64,000 nucleotides of DNA. It comes from Cyathus striatus (lineage: Eukaryota > Basidiomycota > Agaricomycetes > Agaricales > Nidulariaceae). Positions 12,575 to 24,907 of this stretch are shown here, piece after piece. The notes beneath the pieces are model-generated. The model made no database searches, was not told the origin of the DNA, and worked only from the letters and a program-made list of their open reading frames with translations. Position 1 is the first letter of the stretch; the number at the start of each line of letters is the position of its first letter. The DNA lies in contig JAOVFP010000003.1 in the NCBI GenBank assembly GCA_025738555.1, positions 5,084,001 to 5,148,000 on the forward strand, given 5' to 3'. A program made the position numbers and the translations under genes.

Positions 12575-13838
12575 TTACTTACCTTACTATCTCCCAGAAA
12601 TTTTACAACAAAGCTATTCAAATTTCAAGTGGTTACGACATGAATCGAGACCGAAATGAGTTCTCCGCTGATATGAAGTTACTTCAAAGTCAAAATAACT
12701 CACTTTATGTTTTTGTGGATGACATCCCACGCTTTCAACCCACGATAAAAACGTGAATTGTCCGAATTAGGTTCAGCAGTCCAGAAGAAATGCGCATTAC
12801 CTTAACTTTTAATCAACATGTATGCAACGTCGTTGTTGATTTCGCAACCCCACAAAGATACTGTCAACAGGTTGCCGCTCCACCTGTGATTTTTACGGAG
12901 GCTTTTGTTAATTATACCTCTCCCATCCCTTCGTTCACCCTTGTTTTCTCATCAACACCACCGACAGACGCCGGCCTCCGTGAGCTCCACATTTGCGCCG
13001 GAGCAGACGCCATGATCTCAACAATCTTAGCCATCAGGAAGTTGTAATGTCACTGTCCATCACGACATGGCGATTTTTATCGACACTAACGTGAGGAGAA
13101 AATGGTCCTATCGTCTGACCTAGTATGACGATACTCGCAGAACATCGGTGGGGCTGGTTTAAGTCGACGTCTTGAATGGAGTATACTACCTGGGTGAAAC
13201 CCTACCTATCTCCATCCGTCGGAGGAATAGTTTGAATGTATGTACCATCCTGCCCGAATACGCCCAACGGGACAACAGTGAATTACAGGGGTGCTTGCTT
13301 GGCTCAAGATGCGAATACATAGGATACAACAGTTGAAAACATGGACCCCCCATGCTCATCAACTCGTTGGGAGGAACCTCTTATCCTGCGTACTGTGAGA
13401 AGGCATTTATCTACTTTTGCAGGATCTCAACAGTTCGAGGGCGTATGAGGTACAAGAACCTTTTTGTCGGCAAGGTTTTCCGTTTATCTGAAATTAAGGG
13501 TCAGTCAACCTCAGTCCACAGCAAAATTGAACATAAAGGACGAGCGTTACCTTCCCGATATGCCGGCCGGCCCATGCTATTCCATGGGTAAACCGGTGAC
13601 ACGAAAATAGGCGTGTCGTAAATCCTTAGCAAACATTGACCTCGCGTGGAAGTTAATCGGACTTGAGAAAAGAAGGGGGTGCGGGAAGCCAGTTATCGAA
13701 GCATTCATGCATCGAGTTGCCGCTTATAACCCGTATGAACCATATTTTCACTATTGCCTTGTGGAAGCCCCCATATATCTCTCTCTGAGGCCAACTTTCG
13801 TTTCCATTTCACTCTCACTCTTTCCTTCCACATCCACG
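12575..13838. other. Intergenic, no gene recognised
   Basis: An 85-codon frame at 12790-13047 and a 79-codon frame at 13352-13591 were inspected and show no motif or convincing splice partners. Pyrimidine-rich sequence just before 13839 fits the promoter of the next gene. Confidence 0.45.
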
Positions 13839-15673
13839 ATGTCAACTTCTTCAGCCCCCAGGCCTGCCTTCGATAACACGCTTGGGTCGCTGCTTGTGGG
13901 TGGGCTTGTAGCAATGGCGTACGTACTCGAGAGTTTCATGGTAACTTCTCTACTAAATATCCTTTAGGCTTTGGGGTGTCACTTGCGTGCAGACCTATAC
14001 GTATTTCTCGCGCTCGTCCAAGGACCGTCTTTATTTGAAGCTCATGGTGCGCCTTTTCTACCGAGATCTGTTAACCTACTATCGGTCTCACTCAAGCGTT
14101 GCCAACAGGTCGCATTTCTCTTGTTCGTTACGTTGTTTCGAGAAGATCGTGGTCTTAAACTGATATCTTGCGCAGAGCGCTGGATACATTTGACTCTGCT
14201 CTTAATGGCCACATTCTTTACTATTATTTAGTTTCAAATTACCTCAATCCTTTGGCTTTATCGGTTCCAGTATGGTAAGCAGATACGCGTCTTCCTGCTG
14301 CATAGGATTAATTTATTTGGTAGGAGCGTGATTGTAAGCAAATCGTTAAGAGATGTGCCGAACCTGTCTGATTCACCGTTTTCTCTTTCAGGTTCACGTC
14401 GCTATAACAGTAAGTATCTCGTCGTGCGCCACAGTTGAGTAACTCTCTCACCGGCGGCACTTAGTCAGTATCGAATTTTATCATTAGAGCAATGTTCTGT
14501 CTTCGTGTCTATCGACGTAAGTTTTGAGCCGCCCTTTCAAATCTACTTCGGTATGCTTACGGCTATTCTTTCATAGTGAGCAGAGGAAATATCCCTGCCA
14601 CAGTCTGGATTGTACGAATTTCGTTTTGGTAATTTGTGATAAATTCCTGACGTGACCCTCTCAGTTTATGCTCTCGACTGCGGACTTAGGTATGGCTTCA
14701 TTCGCTTCCGCGGAATGCATATTGACTGTGTTCTTTCTCGACTAGTTATCGGCATTAGTAAGTGCACATACAAGTGTCAAATTAACAGCGTCTAATTGAA
14801 TTTCGTGTTGTTAGTCATAACAGCTAAAGCGTAAGCTACTGCTATTTTTTCGAGGATATTCTCTGAATATTCAACGTTGTTAATGCAGATTCCACATTAA
14901 GACATTCCTGCAACTTGACACTGTTTCCGTTCGTGTTCTATCTGGTCACGGTTATCAATGTTCTCTCACCGATGTGATCTACAGGGACTTCTTTATGCAA
15001 ACTTTGCGTGCGGCACTGGAGGTGATCTAAGTCTCGCGCTAGCTTTGAGTATCTTGCTTTATCGCTCGAAGACCGGTTTTAAACAGTCAGTCCTTTACGA
15101 GATCCTATTTACTTTATGATGCCAACTTGAAGTCTACAGGACTGATTCGCTCATTCGTGTCCTGATGGTTTATACCGTCAACACTGGCATGATCGTCGCG
15201 TGAGTTCGGTCGCCGTTCCTGCTTCTCTGTCATCGAGGTTCCTGACGCGATCTTAAATAGATTTGACGCATTTATGGGTATGATCATGTACGCTATAATG
15301 CCAAACAACTTCATATTCCTAGGTATGTCACTATCATATATAGATTTGATGATTTGAGTTATGAGCATCAAAACAGGCTTCTACTTGTTGCTAAGCAAGC
15401 GTGAATACCATTTCTGCATATAACTAGTCCATTTTTCTGATAGCACATTTACAGTGTACTTGAATTCCTATCTCGCAGCGTAAATCCTTCCTATGCTTTT
15501 GGGTACTAGGGCTAACAGCGATCCGTGATAGGCTCAACGCCAGGGAAGAACTTCGGGATAGAATGGAAGAACCTGTTTCCATTCACTTGTCTCAGATTTC
15601 ACATTCTCGAGGCCGTTATGACACCGAAAACACGCTACCAACATTGGTCGAAAAGGTTAGTAGTATACTTTGA
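13839..15673 (+). CDS. DUF6534 seven-helix membrane protein
   Basis: Integral membrane protein of the agaricomycete-expanded DUF6534 family. It is receptor-like in topology, but no ligand or G-protein partner is known. The start ATG at 13839 gives MSTSSAPRPAFDNTLGSLLV. Typical family pieces appear across many short exons: LDTFDSALNGHILYYYLVS, then FIIRAMFCLRVYRLSRGNIP, TADLVIGII, LSLALALSILLYRSKTGF, and the C-terminal SKLYLNSYLAALNAREELRD. The last of these needs an intron at about 15480-15532. The C-terminal tail is hydrophilic and Ser-rich. The stop at 15673 follows a reading without a further intron, so the exact end is less certain. Several exons are too short to appear as separate open frames, so the model is partly inferred. 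Confidence 0.75.
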
Positions 15674-16490
15674 GAGTTATACTAGCATTCCTTTTGTTGA
15701 TTTTCCAAGCCGCTTCAGGGAAGTAGGACGGAAGCGCTTGCAGTATCCGTACAAACCTATACTGACACGAAAGTGGATCACCCGTCGCCAATTATAACTA
15801 GTCCTTCATCTGATTTTGCGCCCAGAGCATTATAAATAGCAGCTGGGAGTCCTGTATGAGCGGGATTCACGGCAATAAAAAGTCCCTTGGTGAAGGCACA
15901 GCGTCCTAGGATGTAGGATTTTGATATTTTCGAAGCACTGAACATTCAGCCTACTTGCGTTCATTGTAGTATTTCTGTAGCAGTTAATGTATTATCAGAT
16001 TGGCCACCGCGCCCTCGTGAGGAATGTACCCTTGTTATGAAATATAGGGGAGCTCTTCCTTAGCTCCTTGTGAGAGTAAGCTATTTCCACCCCGTCATGT
16101 CTTTTCGCCGGTAGTAGAAGATAAGATGCTTCAAAATAGATCGCACATCACTTATTTGATTTCAATTTCCTCTAACGGTATGTCAGTATGTCATCGAAGT
16201 CGCTTAAACAAGCCACAAACAGCAGGTGCATGTGGTGTTATTCCAAGATGACCTTGGAATAGCAAGTATGGGAGCTCAGAAGTGCCGGACCCCGGGCAAA
16301 GTGCCCGATTAGCAATCATGATGGGTGCAAGTCTGGAGACATTGGAGGCAAGAAGCAGCCTTTCTTCGGCGTTACAATCCAAAGATAGAACGTAGTGACA
16401 TTTGACAGCCCCAAATTCCTCTTTCATCTCCTGCTGTGCAAGGAGCCTCGTTTATTACATCCCCCCACTACTATCTGGGCACCATAGGAT
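15674..16490. other. Intergenic, no gene recognised
   Basis: This holds the 3' flank of the DUF6534 gene and the promoter region of the ATG27-like gene. No coding or repeat structure was identified. Confidence 0.5.
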
Positions 16491-18036
16491 ATGGCGTCCA
16501 TGCTGTCTTTCAGCCCGTTCTCTTTCGGCTTTCCGCTCATTACTGCGCTTATCATATTCATACAACTCCTTTATCCCAGCCATGCTTGGACATTATCCCA
16601 CGCAATTGTCGACAACGATTTGACGAAAGATTGCAACTTCAGCTTTGATGGACGAACATTTGATTTGTGTACTCTGGTAGGTGCAAACGCTGTGCAGGTG
16701 AATGGAGGAATGGTCCATAGTGTAGAGGGGGACTTGGAGAGGGTGTATCAAATCAGTTTAGATGGGCGTTCATATGTGGGGAAGTCGGCAAAAACGCTTC
16801 TATCGGTGAGTGCTCAATCGTTACTGCTTTCATTATACCAACATAGATATAATTGAAACGCTATAGTGCGGTGAGGGTACCTGGGTGTGCATGATAGGTA
16901 TGATTTCACCTGATATTATGAGGCGGAGATACGAAAAGCGTTTTACAGATCAAGCGCCCGCTGTTACTCCCGCAAGTGAGGGGAATTCGGGCGAGTATAG
17001 TGTTCGGCAAGATCGTCGGCGAGTTATGCCGTTGGCAGGAAGGAGAAGACCTCCATCGGTATTGGTTGACGAAGGTATTAATGCTCATATATCCCTTCAT
17101 GGGTCCGATGGAGGAAACGAAGACCGTAAGCTCATTCCTCTTTTAATATGAAATTAGGCTGATGATGAGATTACTTGTATTTGGGATTTAGTGACTCTAA
17201 ATATGTTCCTAATCGGAGGCCACGTTGAAGGAGCAGCGGCACAATACGCAAGCATTGATTTCCAGTGCAGCTATGATGAGGGCGAAGGAGGACACCAGAA
17301 CATACAGTTTAAAGGAGAGTATCACGGAGTCCATTCCTTCGTCTGGATTAGTCGACACGCGTGCCCAGTTGCCGTAAAAGCATTGCGTCTTGATATCCAG
17401 GAATCGACCCCTAAAGAAGATTCCGAAAAGGAGGATAAAGAGGGAGATGAGTTGCTCGATCCGCATGGTGCAGGTCCCAGAGTAGCCGGAAGTGGATCGC
17501 GACTATCGTGCTGCTCGCAGGGTAATACTCGATTCTGACTTCTTTAGGAGGCAAACACTGACTGAAGATATTGAAACAGAACAGCAGCCATAATTACTGC
17601 AATCTTGATCACATCACCCTCAGCACGGCATTGGACAAACGAGCACTTGCATGGTGCTTCCTATGCCGTTTTGCCACTTCTCCATAGAGCTGGAGGGACG
17701 CTGAAACCTGTTCAGAAGCGATTCAAGTCGATGATTCCCAAAGCAGGACGTAGATTCCGACAAGGCGAAAGTCGGCTGGTGCAGTGGGCCCAAGAAGACA
17801 TGACCCTCGATGACATTGATGTGATGGTCAATGAGGTAGACGAGAACAACGATGACCGATGGGATGTCGAACAACTGGATGAGTACATTCCGCTGAAGAT
17901 GAGCCCTCGCTGGAGCAAGGGTCAGAGGAACCCTAAAACCTACGGGACGACAGAAATCACAACAGAGGATGACATTGCCATTGGTGAAGGGAAGCGCAGC
18001 GGGTACTGGTTCAAGAACTTCCTCGGACGAAGCTAG
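16491..18036 (+). CDS. ATG27-like type I membrane protein
   Basis: Probable ATG27/MRH-type membrane protein of the Golgi-endosome-autophagy route. An N-terminal signal segment (PLITALIIFIQLLYPSHAW) is followed by a luminal domain. That domain has DCNFSFDGRTFDLCTLVGA, CGEGTWVCMIG, LNMFLIGG, YASIDFQCSYDEG and SFVWISRHACPV, which resembles the cysteine pattern of ATG27. A single membrane segment (WIATIVLLAGTAAIITAILI) and an acidic cytosolic tail of about 140 residues follow. Introns lie near 16806-16865, 17130-17191 and 17520-17580. The frame between the acidic luminal linker (to about 17460) and the membrane segment (from 17493) is inconsistent. It needs either an intron at 17374-17480, which would remove the linker, or a one-base frameshift. 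Function is inferred from weak family resemblance. Confidence 0.65.
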
Positions 18037-20027
18037 ATCTTCAGAGCTATGGATGTCGTGTAGAATATTTCGTTTTTTTTTGTACTTTTTTGCGGTATAT
18101 AGTAGTTGCAGTTTTACGCTTGTATTTTATTTGTTGTACATAGCTCTTTGTTGGGTAAATTTGTAATTTTCGTATTAATCACGGTCGGTGTGCCAGTGCA
18201 CGCTATTTTTTACCTAGCATGTCGAATCTTGGTATATTTGACCGACCGACACGATGCCAAAATGAAGATTTCAGGTTATGCATTGATGCAAGCTGAAATG
18301 ATAGTGGGATCCAGGGCACCTTAAATAATAACGCACAGACTTGAAAGTCGTGTCAATACACGACATAATCATGCTTGCTGTATCCAAGAGCGCTCTGAAC
18401 GCGTAAAGAACGACAGGTAAACGTTAACTCAACCGTAACATCTGATGTTTTGGAAGATGGCATCGCGAAGTTCGACATTCACCTATCTTTCCAAATTGGT
18501 GATCCCTGTGACGCGTTTTGTCACGAATTCCAACCGCTATTCTCTGTCCAGGATGCTTATATATGGCGAAGGCTTCCGAGATGGCGTTCATGAAAACAAA
18601 CAGAGTGGGATACTGCAAGGAATTCGCGACTTGCAAAGGTGGAAGGAACATGTTGGGAAACATGGGCTAATTTTGGGGAGTAGATCACGTGCCACTGCCA
18701 GTATAAAGTTCCGATAAGTTTTGACTTTTACCTTTCGTCCTTGGGAACATTTGAAGTTTGAACCTGGCAGTCGTACATCATCATGTAACATACACAAGGG
18801 CATGCTACATTTCTACAACTATTTATGTACTGGCAGTACTTGCTGGCTGTGAATATTCTCTGTTACGAAGATTTTATGAAATTAACGGCGGACCACGGAC
18901 GCTTGTGAAAGTATGTGTACTTATTAATGCATATTCTTTCGATGTATTGAATCAGATCCATATCTTCCAAAAGGCTACCATCCCAATGATTACTTATCGA
19001 GTGCTCAAAGTAGGGAATTGTGTTATTGGCCTGCCGCATGTTGGCTCCATGAGAACATTAAGAATCTCGGAAGACCATCCCTGGCGACATGTTGCGTTCT
19101 AACTTATTATACCTGGTATTTAAGGTCGATTTGAACGGACTACTACAACTACAACTGACTAGAAGCGGTGTCGACGCGAGAGTTTTTTTATAACATCTGT
19201 TAAGCATAGAGGCATTTGTTAGGCACTTTCTATTTAGGATTCTTATCAGTCCTACGAATGACACCGCAGTTAAACCGTAGCACTGCTGAGCAGCAAGGAT
19301 CAATGGAGGATTGCCGCTATGCGTAGTAAGCTTCGAGTACGAGTGGTTCCTCGGCCTTAAAGTACTTTATAACTTCTGGTGCCAGTGTATGAATGAGCTC
19401 TAAGGACGTTAAATATACTCCAGATCTGTGGCAGTATCAGATGACTTCATCTGATGTATTAGACTAGATTAGACTAACGGCATTACAGATTGATTCCGTA
19501 TAGGTCGACCAAGTTCTAGGCAAACTGTTGTCATTTCGTGTATTTTTTCTAAAGGTGCGCACACTCTGTACATTTGACCTGTACCCCATGTCTGGTCGTC
19601 ATCGAATGTCAGTCATTACGTTTTCTTGCACATTTCTCATTAACGTGCAGACGTGGTAGTCAAAAATGAGGGTAAATATCTCAGACATTGGACAGATGAA
19701 TTCAGTCCTTGGGAAGGGGAGAAGCCTGGAGAAGCTGGAGCATTTCCTGTTAGAGGATGGCATCGGCAAAGGAGCGGCAATGGGTCGGCTTTATCGCGAA
19801 ACAATTGAATATTGCTGATCGAATCGTCCAGATCCTATCAGCCAGGTGGCCGAAAGCGGATATGTGAGGGTCGCCCCCCTCAACCAGAAGATCAAGAGTC
19901 GCAATTTGTCAAGATTGTGGTTGTACTTATGGCCAATGTCCTGACTCCTGATTTAATTCAATAAGAGCGTGAAATCAGCGCGAAACACACGTCGTCGTAT
20001 GCACCATCCCCCACCGTCGTTACTGCC
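18037..20027. other. Long intergenic, no gene recognised
   Basis: About 2 kb without a supported gene. A 114-codon plus frame at 18758-19102 and a 90-codon frame at 18445-18717 have no recognisable motifs and no obvious splice partners. The region separates the ATG27-like gene from the seven-helix array. Confidence 0.45.
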
Positions 20028-21353
20028 ATGTCTCTCTCACCCGATATGGCGTGTGCCGTCGCCATCTGGGTCGAGGTAAGGAAACCTCGCAACAGTGGCC
20101 TAGAAGCATTGACAAAGCTTAGTTCTCGTAACCTGTAGACGTTACTGTATGGTACGTGGTCTGTCCGATTTTCTATCGTTTCCATAGACTGACGTTATTC
20201 AACAGGAATGTATACATGTCTATACTTTGAAGCCCTCTACGTTATGACCAAGAAAGTCTCAAAAGTAACCTCCACAAAGGTACTGCTCGCTGGATAATTC
20301 TACCCGGAGTTTCTGAGGTGCTTGAACATGTAGATTTTCCTCGGTGCCACAGTTGTAATGCATCTCGTTGCAACCATTCACATTAGCAAGTACTGTTACC
20401 CATTCCCTATCTCATATGTTCTGACTGCTCGGCCTAGTTGTCAACTGTTATCGCCTGCTAAGAGCATTTGTTTTACACGTGGAGCCATTAGGCCCTGCAG
20501 TTTATTTTATCAGCCTCAATCGATGGGATAACCTTACGCACAATGCCCTGATTTGCGTGATGACTTGGCTAGGGGATGGGCTTGTCGTATGTGTTCACCT
20601 TATCCTGTATTGACTTTTTCTCATCTGTTTTCAGATATATCGCTGCTACATAATATGGAACTACAATTACTACACCATTATATTGCCTGTGGTCTTACTG
20701 ATAGTGAATTTCGGTACTTCTGTTCAGCCTTGACTTGGATTCAGGAGGCTAACCATATGTACATAGGTGTTAACGTCTATCTTCTATACTGGTTTGATCA
20801 CGGAAATGCTAGTGAATATCCAAAAGTTGTTCCTTGGCTCAACACGGTCTATCCGCTGGCCTTTACGGAAAATGTCTTGACTACTGGCCTAATAGCCTTG
20901 AAGATATGGAATCAGCACCGCATCTCCACAAGAGCAGGAATCGTGGATCACTCGTCGCGACATAGTCTCTTCAATATCCTTCGTATCATAGTGGAAAGCG
21001 CAATGATCTATACGGTTCAACTAATGATTCTGATAATTCTATATCCTCTTCAGAACCCAGCCCAGGTGATTATACAATCTGCGATAGTGCCGAGTATTGG
21101 TATGTCTGGGACCCTAATTCACATGTCTGCATAATATAATGTGGAATCAACAGGAATCGTATTTGTACTCATTGCAGTACGGGTTCACCTAACAAAATCC
21201 CAGACAATATTCGGTCCTTCTCGCATAGGCATTCCATCCTGGTTAGATGACTCAGATCGTAGGGCGAAAATGACACGCTCGAATCAGGAAACAGAAGACA
21301 CAGATCATAGGACGACAGTGCTAAGTCCGCTTCGCCCCTTGGACGATGTATAG
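20028..21353 (+). CDS. Seven-helix membrane protein, tandem copy 1
   Basis: First of three tandem paralogues of a receptor-like seven-helix family with no name that I recognise. The start ATG at 20028 gives MSLSPDMACAVAIWVE, then a splice into a TLLYGMYTCLYFEALYV helix. Conserved blocks are CVMTWLGDGLV followed by a spliced IYRCYIIWNYNYYTIILPVV, then VPWLNTVYPLAFTENVLTTG, LIALKIWNQHRIS, and the hallmark IIVESAMIYTVQLMILIILY. The last helix is GIVFVLIAVRVHLTKSQT, followed by a hydrophilic tail ending RPLDDV. The segment around 20670-20760 is read less clearly than in the sister copies, so one intron border is uncertain. Extracellular N-terminus and cytosolic tail are inferred from topology only. 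Confidence 0.75.
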
Positions 21354-21864
21354 TAGTAGCAGTTCTCATACGGTGTACATAATACGACGCGCATACCTAG
21401 CTCTAGTACATAATCCTAATCGATTTTGAGCATTTAGTTCCCAGTGTGCAAATACACTGACATCTCTAGCTCCACATTGTTCATGTTTCCACTCGCTGAC
21501 TAGTTCGGGATTGTTTTCTCTAGACATCAAATGTATATGTAGAAAAGGTAACAAGTTTCATGTATTTTAGCAACCTATGCATGGTCCCAAAGCATTCTGA
21601 ACATACAGAACCTAAGCTCTGTCATCTTTATGTGAAGAAATCGCTTGGAGAAGTGGTCGGCGGCTTTATGATTTAACTTAGCCTTTCCCCTGATTGGATA
21701 CGAAGACTCAATATCGACGACAAAAATAACTAGCCCAACCTGCCGGAAAACGAAGTCCCGATAATAGTTATGTATGAAAGAGCGCAACACATTCGTTCTA
21801 GCTCCCACATCAGCCTGAGGCTTTCCTTCCCCTCATCTTCTGCAAATAACAAACCCCGGAATGA
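21354..21864. other. Spacer between seven-helix copies 1 and 2
   Basis: No gene seen. The two short minus-strand frames (62 and 77 codons) lack motifs. Confidence 0.45.
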
Positions 21865-23163
21865 ATGATGGCCTTATCACTCGACGTAGCAGTCGCAGTG
21901 GCCATTTGGACAGAAGTAAGTCTTTAAACCTACTACTAGCACTCATATAAACTGAGAGTTTGTGGATGAAGGTTCTGCTATACGGTGAATCTAAAATGAA
22001 ATTCAACAGTGGAGGTTCTTACATCCTGCAGGGGTCTATACTTCGCTATTCTTCGAATCAATCTTTATTATGTTTAAAAAGAGATCTACTAGTGCTAATC
22101 CAGCGAAGGTAACTTCGACGCGGTGGAGTGATTGCCGTTTTACTAAATCTAATGGGTTGAATAGGTATTTTTGGTGTCAACCATTTTGATGTACCTGGTA
22201 GCAACAGCCCATATAGGTTAGCGTTTGAAATTTATTCAAACATGTTTTGTTGATCTTCCGGTTTCATCAGTTGTGAATCTTTTTCGACTCATTCGATTGT
22301 TTATCTTCCACGACGATCTAGAAGGTCTTTCGGATTATTTAATGGATTTTCAACAATGGGATACTCTTGCTCATAATGTCATGATCGCTGTTATGACATG
22401 GCTTGGTGATGCCCTAGTCGTAAGTGCGAATGCTTCAGACTTCGATCATTCTAACATTTTTATATAGATTTATCGCTGTTTTATTATATGGGACAATAAC
22501 TACTATGTCATCGTTTTACCGGTCATACTTCTTCTGTTAAGCATCGGTATTAACCTTCCTAATTTTATATGTATCGGCACATTATTTACACTTATAATTG
22601 ATATAGCCACAAATGCGACATTATTTCAGTGGTATACACATCCGGGTGCTGCAACCACATCACAGGAGATTCCATTGCTCAATACTATCTATCCGTTCGC
22701 ATTTGTTCAGAACGTGATGACCACTGGGATGATTGCCCTCAAAATTTGGAGGCAACACCGCGCTTCAAACGCATTTGGCGTCGTCGACATCACATCAAGG
22801 CTGAGCCTTATAAACATCATGCGCGTTGTAGTGGAGAGTGCCATGATATACACGGTTCAATTATTAATTCTCATTATATTATATCCTCTGCATCACAACG
22901 CTCAATTCATCGTCCAGTCTGCTGTTGTTCCCAGTATAGGTGACCTTGGTCGTTTACATCACCAACCAGATATACTAATGCGTAATAATATTACAGGAAT
23001 AGTGTTCGTCCTGATTGCAGTTAGGGTGCATTTTATGAAAAGCAGGACATTGTTCGGGGATACAGTAATGGCGGTCCTTCCGACATGGCTAGAGCAAGAA
23101 TCAGGCACGAATAGCAATGTAACCATACCTCGTCCTTTGGCACCAGAACAAGAAAAGACATAA
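21865..23163 (+). CDS. Seven-helix membrane protein, tandem copy 2
   Basis: Second tandem paralogue, clearly homologous to copies 1 and 3. It starts at one of two adjacent ATGs (21865 or 21868) with ALSLDVAVAVAIWTE, then splices into VLLYGVYTSLFFESIFIMF. Conserved blocks are VVNLFRLIRLFIFHDDLEG, IAVMTWLGDALV, IYRCFIIWDNNYYVIVLPVI, IPLLNTIYPFAFVQNVMTTG, MIALKIWRQHRASN and VVVESAMIYTVQLLILIILY. The last helix, GIVFVLIAVRVHFMKSRTLF, precedes a short polar tail ending at 23163. Splice sites are GT-AG and lie at the same places in copy 3. The open blocks look under constraint and the copy appears intact. Its function is unknown, possibly sensory. Confidence 0.8.
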
Positions 23164-24907
23164 AGTCTTCTCCATTTAATGTCCCACCACGTAATACATC
23201 ACCAGCAAATGGCACACTACAAGGACCTTCACCACAAACTTATGTATGATAGAATAAATTTTTGCGTACCAGGATAATCGGTTATACCACCATAGCATTG
23301 TCTGACGACTTACATGGTTTTCCCCTCTGATTTGAATACCTAATCAACGAGTCCATGTGAATTATTTTCTGTAATTTAAGAGCTGCCTGAGTATTTTCAC
23401 ATCAGATGTTTCTATTTTAACTTCTCTCACCCAATAGTTCGTCTCATCGGGATGCAGCCAGTTAAAACGTGAGCACCCAAATAGCTTAGAATAATTTGCC
23501 AGCTTCAAGAGAATTACGACTGATTTCCAATAACCTGTGAGTTAGTATATTTAATGTAGTCAAACTTACAGTTGGAGGTACACTCTTCCGTCCCATCAAG
23601 AAGTTCGGGGAAAACTGGTCTCGCATCAAGTTAAGATCTGTTGCGATCTTAATCCATGCATTCTCATGCAGTCGGGACCGACGAGTAAAATTTCCAAACC
23701 GGGATAGTTTTTCCCTTCTATGACTTGTCTCCTGACCCCAACATTTCAAAAATATTTCTAGCGGTCATTGGATTCCTGCATTATGAACTGAGAAGTTGTA
23801 TACGCTTTAAACCACTTTGTGGTGACGAGTGTGTATACATTGTTTACGTCGTGAAACTCTGCAATTATCGTTGTCCACGCACGAGAAGCTAAGACATGAA
23901 TGGAAGATCGAAACCAGACATCGTGTTTCTTCAGCTTTATTTAAGGTATGTTTCTTGTTGCCTTGGAGAACTTCTGCTAATTCCGGACTGCAGTTTTTCA
24001 AGTCGCAGTTGAATGCTTCATAAAGCTTTAGATAATGATCTTAGACGTAAGAAATAACACAGCCCAACACATCTGAAGGAGCGGTTTAGCTTACCGAGGA
24101 GTTAGTTAGTATACAGCCCACCTTTTCAATATGAATATCTATGTTATTGCACGCAGTGTTGGAGAGGGCACTGGACATACGGTTCTTTCAATAACCGGCC
24201 AATGCCTAAACCTTGTGACCAGGCTTCTTGGAGCATGTTCGGAAAACGGAACCTTTACATGCACATAGACGTCTTTCCGCAGCAACTATATAAAGCTCAG
24301 TGAGGAGTCTATGTCGTAGCTTTTCGACAACATGAATTTAATCGGAAAATGTTCTAGAATTTGAAATTCGTCAAATATTGAAAACTTCAGTCAAAGGAAT
24401 GAAATTTAAACGTCTAATAAAGATTCAATAAAGTCGACCATGAAATATCGGGGAAATACGTACAGCTGCGGCGTAAGTTGTCACTTATGTACATCTATTC
24501 TTCTTGGAATATATATTCGCGCGGGAGCTTGCAAGTGCTGAGCTATTCCTCAGTGGGTGGGCACGGCAGTGGGCGTGTGCTAGATGCCACGCAAATCCCG
24601 AGGAAGTCTCACGTCCGTCTTTATGTCGGCCCATACCACGACATCGCTCCCGCTTTCAGGGGGTCTGCCTAAAAGAGTTTGTCTGTTGGTGGGGAATGGG
24701 CGAGAGAAGTGTTTGTGGCTTTGTCATTCTATACATTACTTCCAAACATAGTCAATCAATCCGTGTAAAAATAGTCGCAAATGACAGCAGGGGTACCGTG
24801 GATGTCATCAAGAACGTGGTCATAAGAAAAGAAAATTTGGTTCGTTTCCCCACAAGACGTTTCCTTCTGTCTTGCTCACCCTTCCACAGACAACTTAATC
24901 GAATGGG
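23164..24907. other. Spacer between seven-helix copies 2 and 3
   Basis: About 1.7 kb without a recognisable gene. Short frames, including a 141-codon plus frame at 24504-24929 that overlaps the start of copy 3 in another frame, show no family motifs. Confidence 0.45.

Noticed and set aside
12790..13047. 85-codon frame downstream of the P450
   Set aside because: No motif, no promoter-like context and no splice continuity.
18758..19102. 114-codon frame vaguely like a seven-helix N-terminus
   Set aside because: The resemblance is limited to one hydrophobic stretch and no neighbouring exons continue the family.
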